DNA of 64,000 nucleotides, taken from positions 62,001 through 126,000 of the forward strand of contig NZ_FOMK01000012.1 in NCBI RefSeq assembly GCF_900112615.1, written 5' to 3'. Position numbers and translations under genes: made by a program. Numbering within the stretch: position 1 is the first letter of the stretch; every line of letters begins with the position of its first letter. A model generated the notes under the pieces. That model did not search any database. It was not told the origin of the DNA and worked only from the letters and a program-made list of their open reading frames with translations. Of the stretch, positions 1 to 10,300 are shown piece by piece. Source of the stretch: Chitinophaga sp. CF118 (lineage in GTDB: Bacteria; Bacteroidota; Bacteroidia; Chitinophagales; Chitinophagaceae).

Positions 1-1
1 A

Positions 2-3000
2 ACAGCGGCAATTGCTGCATTTATCGGGTTACCCTTTGATCTGTCTGCCCATCATATGCTGAGAGTTGGTTTGATAACCTTATCTGCAGAGGATTACATA
101 CTGGTAATTGTAACACATCATATTGCCTCTGATGGCTGGTCGGAAACAATTATTGTAGAGGAATTAGTGGAGCTGTATAATGCAAGTGAGGCGAAACTCT
201 TGCCAATGTCTTTACAATATGCAGATTATGCTATATGGCAGCGGAATTATTTAAAGGGAGAAGTACTGGACAGGCAGCTGGAATATTGGAAAAAACATTT
301 GTCGGGTGTAGCGACACTGGATCTGCCTGTTGATTATGTAAGGCCCGCTGTTCAAAGTATGAAAGGCGCGATGGCTGATTTTACTATAGATAGTACTTTG
401 AAAAAAGAGCTCCAACAATTCAGTCAGCAACAGGGAAGTACCTTGTTCATGACATTGCTGGCTGCATTCAAAGTATTACTGTATCGTTATAGTGGTCAGG
501 ATGATATCTGCGTAGGGATACCGGTAGCAGGCAGAAAACAGCAGGAAGTAGAAGGATTAATCGGCTTCTTTGTGAATACACTCGCGGTGCGGAGTGATTT
601 AAGCGGAGAACCGGTATTCAGTGATTTCTTGCAACAGGTAAAAGAAAGCCTGTTACTGGGATACACTTACCAGGACACTCCTTTTGAGAAAGTGGTGGAT
701 GCTGTGGTAGAGAACAGGGATATGGGCAGAAGTCCTTTGTTCCAGGTGATGTTCGTATTTCAGAATATGCCGGAAACACCGGCATTAAAACTGGGTGATT
801 TATCATTGTCCTTTGGAGATGCTGTACATGATACTGCGAAATTCGATCTCACTTTTGTAATGAATGAAAGTGAAGACGGTTTAACACTCAGTGTGGAATA
901 CTGTACAGATTTGTTCCACAGTGGAACAGTTGCCCGGATGGCAGGACATTATATTCAATTACTAAATGCTATAACAGTATCTCCATCGCAGCAGATTAAC
1001 AGACTGCCGATGCTTTCCATAAGTGAAGAAGCGCAGTTGTTACTGGAATTTAATCAGCCTGTAGATTTACAGGCAAGGAACAGAACGATAGTGGAAGTGT
1101 TTACCGAACAGGTGAATAACACCCCGGATGCTACAGCAGTCTGGTACCAGGAAACAAAGCTTACCTATCGTGAACTGGACCGGTTATCCAATCAACTGGG
1201 ACATTACCTGAGTGATAATGGTGTGAAAGAAGATACACTGGTGCCTTTGTATGTAGACAGAGGACTGGAAATGATTATCGGTATATTGGGTATTCTGAAA
1301 GCAGGCGGCGCTTATGTACCTGTGGATACACAATATCCGGCAGACAGGGTAAGGTTTATACTGGAAGATATTAATAGTCCGTATTGCCTTACTACAGCAG
1401 GATTCGAGGAATCATTAAAAGCAGTTTTACCCGCATCTTCAGATATCATTTCCCTGGATCATAGAACAGTAGGGCTGTTGCATAAGAATCGCATGCCGGT
1501 TATTACCGGACTGTTACCTCAGCACCTCGCCTATATGATCTATACTTCGGGTTCTACAGGAACTCCTAAAGGGGTACTGGTGGAACATGGAGGAGTGGTG
1601 AGTCTGACTGCAAACATGGCTTCTGCTTTAAGATTACAACCGGGTATGAAAACCCTTCAGTTTGCGGCTTTTGGATTTGATGCTTCCTGTTATGAAATTT
1701 TCGATACGCTGTTAAGTGGTGGTTGTCTTGTTATCCCGGATAAGGATGATATTTTATCTGCTACACAGTTTTCCGAATTCATAAACAGTCATGAAGTAGC
1801 AGTGTTAATGCTGCCTCCATCTTATCTGAATGTTATAAAAGATAATATTCCGGTTGCTGCCAAAACAATTGTATCCGGAGGAGAAGCATTGAACAGTGAA
1901 ATAGCACGGCAGATACAGTCTGCTGGTATCAGGCTGGTAAATGCTTATGGCCCGACAGAAAATACTGTTTGTTCTACTTTATCAGATGACCCGCTGAAAG
2001 AAAATGGAAAGGTTGTTATTGGAAAACCACTAGCGAATGTATCCATACACATTTTAGATAAGTCCGGACAGTTAGTTCCGGTGGGTGTTCCGGGAGAGGT
2101 ACATATTGGAGGTTTACAGGTAGCCAGAGGTTATCTGAACCGGGCAGCTTTAACCGCAGAAAAATTCATTGCCGATCCTTTTGCCCAACATGCCCGTTTG
2201 TATCGTAGTGGAGACCTTGCACGCTGGCTGCCGGATGGTAATATAGAATACCTGGGCAGAACAGATGAGCAGGTAAAGATCAGAGGGTATCGTATAGAGC
2301 TGGGAGAAATAGAAAGTGTATTACAGCAAAGCGGATTGGTAAATCAGGTAGTAGTACTGGCAAAAGCTGATGATAAAGGAAATAAACGCCTCATAGGATA
2401 TGTAGTTCCGGCAGGCATATTTAACAGTGATGCACTGAATGGTTATCTGAAAGAGAGGTTACCGGAATATATGATCCCTGCATTATGGGTAGCACTGACT
2501 GAAATTCCATTAACAGCAAGTGGTAAAGTAAACCGCAAAGCATTGCCGGAACCGGTTATGGAGGGGCTGGCAGATCAATCTTCGTATGTTGCTCCGCGTA
2601 ATGAAATGGAAATTGGGCTGGCAACTATCTGGCAGGATTTACTGGGAATAGAAAAAGTAGGTATTCACGATAACTTCTTTAAACTGGGAGGAGATTCCAT
2701 TATTACGATCCAGGTAATTAGTCGCGCTAAATGGATAGGATGTGCTTTACAACCTAAAGATGTATTTATGCATCAAACAATTGCACAGCTGGCAGCGATT
2801 GCAACAACACGTAAAAACACAGACAGTATTGTTAAAGGTGAGCAGGGGCAGTTACAGGGCACTGCCGGACTGTTACCAATTCAGCAATGGTTCTTTGAAG
2901 AACAACCTTCCGTAAAATCTGCCATTCATCACTTCAATCAAAGTGTTCTACTGAATCTGGATAAGAAAATAGATAAGGAGATATTGGAGGATGTATTAAC

Positions 3001-4297
3001 ACAATTGCAGACACATCATGATGCTCTCCGGTTCACCTATTCCGGCAATGATACTCATTGGGAACAAAGGTATAGCGATGAATATACATCATTGATAGAA
3101 GTGGATCTGACGGCTGTACCGGAGTCTTTATTGGCTGATGCAGTTACTACATGTTGCGATCAGAATCAGGCTGCACTTAATATAGCTGATAATGAACTGA
3201 TGCGGATGGTGTGGATCAAAACTGCAGATACGGCAACGCATAACCGCTTATTGATTGTGATTCATCACCTGGCTGTAGATGGCGTGTCCTGGCGCATCTT
3301 GCTGGAAGATGCAGAACATTTGCTGGAAGCTGCCGTTAAAAAAGAACGCATCAGCCTGGGTGAAAAGAGCAGTTCCTACAGGCAATGGTATAATCACCTG
3401 GCGCAATACGGAAAATCGTCCAGGCTGTTATCTCAGTTACCATACTGGAAACAGGTAACCGAAACAGCGAAAAACTTACCGGTAGATGGTAACCCTGATG
3501 AAGCCGCAACGGTTAATGATACCAACTCCTTTACCATTCATCTGGAAGCAGATCTTACCCGGCAATTGCTACAGGAAGTTTCAACAGCCTATAACACAGA
3601 AATCAATGATATACTATTGGCAGCATTGGCACTTACATGGAGTGGATGGAGCGGAAAACAGGATGTTGTTGTAGGACTGGAAGGTCATGGCAGGGAAGAT
3701 CTGGGAACAGGGATAGATACAAGTCGTACGGTAGGATGGTTCACTAATCTGTACCCGGTATTGCTGCATATTAATAATAGCAGAGACAACAGCGATCTGA
3801 TAAAAAGTATAAAAGAACAACTCCGTCAGATACCCGATAAGGGGCTGGGATATGGGGTGCTGAAATACCTGAACAAAGAAACATCGCTACAAGGAGCTAC
3901 ACCATGGAATATATTGTTTAATTACCTCGGACAGTTTGATAATATCACAAACGCGCAGGGCTTGTTCAGTTATGCAGATGAATCTGCTGGTAATGAAATA
4001 AGCAGTAGTTACCCAATGAGAGGTTTGCTTTCAATAAATGGAATGATACAGGAAGGCCAGTTGTCTTTTCACTGGAGTTATAGTAACAAACATTTTGAAA
4101 GTGCCACTATAGAATCACTGGCTGTTATTTACATTTCCCATTTGAAAGAGTTGATAACTCATTGTGTGAAACAGGGCAAGGTACAGCAATCATTTACGCC
4201 AGCTGATTATGGACTGTCCGGTGAAGTAAGCTATCAGAAGATGGATAGGTTCTTAAACGGTAACGAGGACGAATTGGAAGATATCATCAGTTTTTAA
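2..4297 (+). CDS. Non-ribosomal peptide synthetase, C(partial)-A-T-E, 5' end outside window
   Basis: The frame is open to the left edge, so the N-terminus and any earlier modules are missing; the first in-window ATG (56) is internal. Numbering from that ATG, a condensation domain remnant carries HHIASDG at 21-27. An adenylation domain follows (about 345-840) with YTSGSTGTPKG, NAYGPTE, YRSGDL and KIRGYRIELGEIE. The carrier protein has LGGDS with its phosphopantetheine serine at residue 881. The C-terminal domain (about 935-1390) is an epimerase type: HHLAVDGVSWR, GLEGHGR, RTVGWFTNLYP and FNYLGQFD are epimerization motifs. It therefore activates one residue and presents it in D form. Pocket residues aligned by eye to GrsA read D-A-Y-M-V-G-A-V-C, which weakly suggests an aromatic substrate. 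The protein ends in an acidic tail (DELEDIISF) that may dock onto the next synthetase, 11 bp downstream. Confidence 0.97.
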   Translation, partial: TAAIAAFIGLPFDLSAHHMLRVGLITLSAEDYILVIVTHHIASDGWSETIIVEELVELYNASEAKLLPMSLQYADYAIWQRNYLKGEVLDRQLEYWKKHLSGVATLDLPVDYVRPAVQSMKGAMADFTIDSTLKKELQQFSQQQGSTLFMTLLAAFKVLLYRYSGQDDICVGIPVAGRKQQEVEGLIGFFVNTLAVRSDLSGEPVFSDFLQQVKESLLLGYTYQDTPFEKVVDAVVENRDMGRSPLFQVMFVFQNMPETPALKLGDLSLSFGDAVHDTAKFDLTFVMNESEDGLTLSVEYCTDLFHSGTVARMAGHYIQLLNAITVSPSQQINRLPMLSISEEAQLLLEFNQPVDLQARNRTIVEVFTEQVNNTPDATAVWYQETKLTYRELDRLSNQLGHYLSDNGVKEDTLVPLYVDRGLEMIIGILGILKAGGAYVPVDTQYPADRVRFILEDINSPYCLTTAGFEESLKAVLPASSDIISLDHRTVGLLHKNRMPVITGLLPQHLAYMIYTSGSTGTPKGVLVEHGGVVSLTANMASALRLQPGMKTLQFAAFGFDASCYEIFDTLLSGGCLVIPDKDDILSATQFSEFINSHEVAVLMLPPSYLNVIKDNIPVAAKTIVSGGEALNSEIARQIQSAGIRLVNAYGPTENTVCSTLSDDPLKENGKVVIGKPLANVSIHILDKSGQLVPVGVPGEVHIGGLQVARGYLNRAALTAEKFIADPFAQHARLYRSGDLARWLPDGNIEYLGRTDEQVKIRGYRIELGEIESVLQQSGLVNQVVVLAKADDKGNKRLIGYVVPAGIFNSDALNGYLKERLPEYMIPALWVALTEIPLTASGKVNRKALPEPVMEGLADQSSYVAPRNEMEIGLATIWQDLLGIEKVGIHDNFFKLGGDSIITIQVISRAKWIGCALQPKDVFMHQTIAQLAAIATTRKNTDSIVKGEQGQLQGTAGLLPIQQWFFEEQPSVKSAIHHFNQSVLLNLDKKIDKEILEDVLTQLQTHHDALRFTYSGNDTHWEQRYSDEYTSLIEVDLTAVPESLLADAVTTCCDQNQAALNIADNELMRMVWIKTADTATHNRLLIVIHHLAVDGVSWRILLEDAEHLLEAAVKKERISLGEKSSSYRQWYNHLAQYGKSSRLLSQLPYWKQVTETAKNLPVDGNPDEAATVNDTNSFTIHLEADLTRQLLQEVSTAYNTEINDILLAALALTWSGWSGKQDVVVGLEGHGREDLGTGIDTSRTVGWFTNLYPVLLHINNSRDNSDLIKSIKEQLRQIPDKGLGYGVLKYLNKETSLQGATPWNILFNYLGQFDNITNAQGLFSYADESAGNEISSSYPMRGLLSINGMIQEGQLSFHWSYSNKHFESATIESLAVIYISHLKELITHCVKQGKVQQSFTPADYGLSGEVSYQKMDRFLNGNEDELEDIISF

Positions 4298-4308
4298 AAA
4301 ATTAATAA

Positions 4309-7300
4309 ATGAGTATTAAAGAATTTGTAAGTAAACTCGAAAGCGCTCACTTCTCGCTGGCAGTGCAGGATGGTAAACTATTACTGAGAGGCGACAGGAA
4401 TAAACTGACTGATGAGCAAATTGCAGCTATAAGAAAGGAAGATGAGGTAATAACTTACATAAAGGATAATAAACAACAGCTGATAGATTATATCGCTGAA
4501 TACAAATTGCCGGTTGCCAAGAAACGGTCGGAGAATATTAGTGCTATTTACCGCTTAAGCGGTTTGCAGGAAGGAATGCTGTTTCATGGATTATATGATG
4601 AAGAGGTATTGGCATACACGGAACAATTTACCTGTGATATCAGGGAAGTGAATGTTGATATACTAAAGGAAAGCTGGAACCTGCTGCTGAAAAGGCATAG
4701 CATCCTGCGCAGTAGTTTTGAATATGAGGAGCTGGGAATGCCGGTACAATGTGTATACCGTGAAGTGACGCTGCCTTTTGAAGTGGTAGACTATCAACAT
4801 TTGAATCCGGCAGATCAGCAGCTGGCAATTGAAGCCTACCTGCGTACAGATCTTTCCATGGGACTCAATTATAAGGAACCACCTTTGATGCGCATCACAT
4901 TATTGCAAACTGATAAGGATAGCTATCATATGTTATGGACCTACCACCATATCTTATTAGATGGTTGGTCTATGTCAATTCTGCTGGAAGAGTTATTACA
5001 ATATTATGAATTGCTGGCAGATGGTAAGACTGTTGAATGGAAAGGTGAGGATCTGTATGAGGATTATATCCGTTATGTGGAAGGGCGGAATAAAGAGCAG
5101 GAAGAGCTATTCTGGCAAAAGTATATGAATGGAGTGGAAGAAGGTAGCCTTTTACCTTTTATTTCATCTGCAGAAAGCCGTACAAAAGGAGCAGGTATAT
5201 TTCAGGAGGAATTGCTGGTGCTGGATGAAGAGATTAGTGCCCACGTGGAAGCATATGCGAAGAAAAATGGGTTGACGGTAAATACTTTGATGCAGGGAGT
5301 TTGGGCATTTATCCTGCATAATTATACAGGGAAAAAGAGTGTTACTTATGGAGTTATTACATCAGGGCGTCCGGAGGAATTACCTGAAGTGGAAAAAAAA
5401 GCAGGACTATATATCAATACACTGCCTTTACACTCAAAGTTAAACTACAATACCGGCATTGCAGAGTGGCTGAATGATATTCAGCAGGGGCAGATAGAAT
5501 CAAGAGAGAACGGATATACCGCACTAAGTACAATTCAGCGGTGGACAGGGATTACAGGAGATCTGTTTGATAGTATCCTGGTCTTTGAAAATTATCCCGT
5601 GAGTAAGATTGCTGCATCTGGTTCCTGGAAACTTAAACTGGATAATGTTATCATAAAAGAACACACTAATTATCCACTAACGATTATAGTAGGTGCATCG
5701 GATAAAATTGAAGCCCTGTTTATCTATAATGAGGATATACTGGAAACGCAATATGTGAAACGGTTGTCCGGGCATTTCAAACAGGTATTGACACAAATCA
5801 TATCGCAGGAAGAAGGGACTGTAGGTGATATTGTCCTGATAACAGCCGCTGAAAAAGAGCAGTTACTGCATAGCTTTAATGATACCTTTATTAAGGCGGA
5901 TGAAAATCAAACGATCATTACCATGTTTGAGCAGCAGGTGCAGCAGACTCCTTCTGCGATAGCACTTGTGTTTGGGGAAGAAAAGCTCACATACAAACAA
6001 CTGGATGAACGTTCAAATCAGTTTGGACATTATCTTAAAAACCAGGGCGTTCAACATGAAATGCTGGTACCGGTTTGTATGGAAAGAAGTCCGGAAATGA
6101 TAATAGCTATCCTTGGTGTTCTGAAAGCCGGAGCAGCTTACGTACCCATTGATCCGGACTATCCTGCTGAGCGTATTCATTTCATGTTATCGGAAAGTAA
6201 CAGCCCCGTGATTATAACAACAACAGCATATTCCGGTCAGTTACATTCAACCCTGAAGTATATCTGTACAGATAAGCTGGTTACACTGTTACAGCAGGAA
6301 CCGCTAACACCGGTAAATACTGTTTTGCATTCCGGTAATCTGGCTTATATCATTTATACTTCAGGGTCTACTGGTCAACCAAAAGGAGTGATGGTGACAC
6401 ATGAAAATGTGGTGAGTTTAGTGAACGGAGTAAATTATGTTTCTTTTAATACTTCCAATATTCTGTTGTCTACCGGATCTCCTTCTTTTGATGCTACCAC
6501 TTTTGAATACTGGGGGATGTTGTTAAATGGCGGGCAACTGGTATTATGTGAGGAACAGACTTTGCTGGATCCTGCTTTACTGAAAAGGGAAATTCAGCAA
6601 CGGGGAATCAGCATGATGTGGTTTACAGCAGGATGGTTTAATCAGCTGGTGGATACTGATATCCACGTATTTAAAAGCTTATCTGTTGTTTTAGCAGGAG
6701 GAGAAAAATTATCAGCAAAACATGTCAACAAGTTATTAGAGGAATACCCGTCTATTAAAATAATTAATGGATATGGTCCTACGGAGAATACAACCTTTTC
6801 ATTAACCTATCCTGTTAAAACAGGTTTGTTCAATGATAATATTCCGATAGGTTATCCTTTAAGTAACCGTCAGGCTTATATAGTGGATGAACTACAGCAT
6901 TTAGTGCCGGTAGGTGTAGTGGGCGAAATCTATTTGGGAGGTGCCGGTGTGGCACGTGGTTATCTGAATCGTCCTGATTTAACAGCAGAGAAATTTGTAG
7001 CTAATCCGTTCGGTAGTGAAAGGCTTTATAAAACAGGCGATTTGGGCAAATGGCTTCCTGATGGAACAATTGCATATACAGGAAGAATAGATGAACAGGT
7101 AAAGATCCGTGGCTTCCGTATAGAGTTGGGTGAAATTGAAAGTGTACTGCAACAATGTGAATGGGTTAGCCAGGCGGTGGTTACTGCTTTGCCGGATGCA
7201 AATGGTCAAAAGCGATTGATAGGTTATGTAGTGCCTGGGAGTACTTTTGACAGAGAAGGGGTGATGAACTTCCTGAAGGAAAAGTTGCCTGCTTATATGA

Positions 7301-10300
7301 TACCTGTGTTGCTGATTGAATTGGCACAACTACCATTAACAGTCAATGGGAAAGTAGACAAGAAAAAATTACCACTACCGGAAACGGATACGTTGTTAAT
7401 AAATGAATATGTAGCTCCCCGTAATCAAACGGAACAATCACTGGCTCTTATTCTGCAACGTATATTGAAAATAGAACGGATAGGAGTATATGATAACTTC
7501 TTTGAATTAGGAGTACATTCTCTGATGGTCATCAGGCTAATTGCTGCCATACGGGAAGAAATGGCTGTAGAGCTTACAGTGAAATCCTTATTCACATATG
7601 TTACGATTGCTTCATTAGCCGAATATATTGTGCAGGAAGGAAATAAGGTATTACTTCCTGCCATTACCCAACAGCCAAGACCCGCAAAGATACCATTGTC
7701 ATTCAGCCAGGAGCGATTATGGTTTATTGATCAGCTGGAGGGAAGTTTACATTATCATATGCCTGCGGCATTAAGATTAAGAGGTAAAGTAAGCAGGGAT
7801 GCACTTCAATATGCATTGCAAAGAATTGTTAGCCGGCATGAGGTGCTTAGATCGGTTATCCGGTCGGAAGATGGTATTGCCTGGCAGGAAGTGATGGGAG
7901 CTGATGGTTGGCAACTTTCAGAGATAACAGTAGCAGGTGACCTGAAAACGGCTATCAATTCATTTATTTACCAGCCGTTTGATCTCAGCTCGGAATATAT
8001 GCTGAGGGCCGGATTGGTGCATTTAAATGAAGAAGAATATATTCTGGTGTTAGCTATGCATCACATTGCATCAGATGGATGGTCTGTTAATGTACTCGTA
8101 AAAGAATTTACGGAATTGTATGCTGGCGGTTCAGATCAATTACCGGAATTGCAGATACAGTATGCAGATTATGCCATATGGCAAAGAACATACGTTACAG
8201 GAGATGTGTTGCAATCCCAGCAGGATTACTGGTCTCAGAAATTAGCAGATACCCCGCCACTGGAGCTGCCGCTTGATTATAACAGACCAGCCATACAGCG
8301 GACCAATGGTGCTGTGGTGAATCATCATATAGATGGTTTGCTGACAGCCAAACTGAAAGGATTCAGTCATAAACAGGAAGTTACTTTATACATGACTTTG
8401 TTGTCTGCATTTTATGTGTTGTTGCACAGGTACAGCAGACAGGACGATCTTTGTATAGGAACACCTGTGGCGGGCAGAAGACAAAAGGAAGTAGAAGATC
8501 TGATAGGTTTTTTTATAAACACGCTGGCACTGCGCTGCGACCTGAGTGGTAAACCATCTTTCACGGAATTATTGCAGCAGGTAAAAACAACATTACTGGA
8601 AGGATATGCTCATCAGGATATACCTTTTGAAAAAGTGGTGGAAGTTGTAGTGAAAGACAGGGACCGGAGCAGAAATCCATTATTCCAGGTAATGTTTGTA
8701 TTAGAGAATACACCCGACTCCCCGGAGCTGGTATTAGGAGATTTATCTCTTTCCGGTGAAGAAGTAGAACTTACCACGGCTAAGTTTGATCTGAACTTTA
8801 TGATATCAGAAACAGAGCAAGGGATAGATTTGAGTATTGTATATGCTACAGACCTGTTTGCCCAGGAAACAATTGTTCGTATGGCAAAACATTATGAGCA
8901 ATTATTATGGTCTGCTGTAGCATTGCCTTCCCTGTCTGTTGATGCCCTGCATATGCTTACGGAGCAGGAAGAACATGAGCTGATACATACTTTTAGCACT
9001 GGTTCGGCTACTCACTTTCACAAAACGGATAAAACGATTATAGATTTATTCCACGAGCAGGTATTGAAGTATCCTGATGCTGTGGCGTTGGTATATGAAG
9101 AAACACAATTGACGTATCAGGAACTGAATGAACGTGCTGATGCATTGGGCAGGTACCTGAAGGAAGAAGGGGTGAAAGCGGATACACTGGTTCCTCTTTG
9201 TATAGACAGAAGCCTGGAAATGATGGTAGGCATATTGGGCATATTAAAGGCAGGCGGAGCCTATGTGCCAATTGATCCGGCATTTCCGAAAGAAAGAATG
9301 CTTTTTATATTAGAGGATACGGATTGTCGTATATGTATTACTGATGGTAGCCTTGACGATAAAATACTTCCTCCTCTCAGCAGAATAAAATGTCTGAACA
9401 TTAAAGAAGACTGGGATCTTATCAAAGCGAAAGCGCAGAATGATAGTTCCTTGAATGACAGTAAACCCGACAGCCTGGTATATGTGATATACACCTCTGG
9501 GTCCACCGGTAATCCCAAAGGCGTGATGATTGCACATTCCAATCTTGTTGATTACATATATGGGTTGCAGCAAAAATGTTGTGTGAATGAATGCCGGTCA
9601 TTTGCTTTAGTACCAGCAATAACAACCGATCTGGGGAATACGATTATATACGGAGCTTTAGCAGCAGGTGGAGCATTACACATCATTTCAGGTGAAAGGG
9701 TAACAGATGCAGAGTTGCTGCGGGTTTATTTTAAAGAACATCCGATCGATTGTTTAAAGATCGTTCCTTCTCACTGGAAAGCATTGTGTGCAGATGGTAT
9801 ATTACTATTACCAGCCAGGTTACTGATTTTTGGAGGTGAAGCTTTGCAGGATGATGTGATTGCCGATATCCGGTTGTCCGGTACCGCTTGTGAAGTGTTT
9901 AATCACTACGGTCCCACTGAAACGACTATAGGAAAGTGCATGTATAAAATAGATCTTCAAAAGGAGTATACAGCTGTGCCTATTGGAACTTCTTTTTCTG
10001 ATACAAGTTTATATATCGTGGATCCTAATGGAGCAATTGTTCCAATAGGAGTAGGTGGAGAATTGTGTATAGGAGGACAAGGAGTAGCAAGAGGATATCT
10101 GAACCTGCCGGCATTAACAGAAGAGAAGTTTATCAGTAATCCTTTTAGTATTGATCCCGGATCCCGGTTATACAGAACGGGAGATCTGGCCCGTTGGTTG
10201 CCCGATGGGAATATCATGTTCATGGGGCGTATAGACAACCAGGTAAAGATCAGAGGATACAGAATTGAACCGGAAGAAATAGAAAGAGTGTTATTGCAAA

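Noticed and set aside
2..60. A gene start at the ATG at 56
   Set aside because: The frame is open to the window edge and already reads condensation-domain sequence before that ATG.
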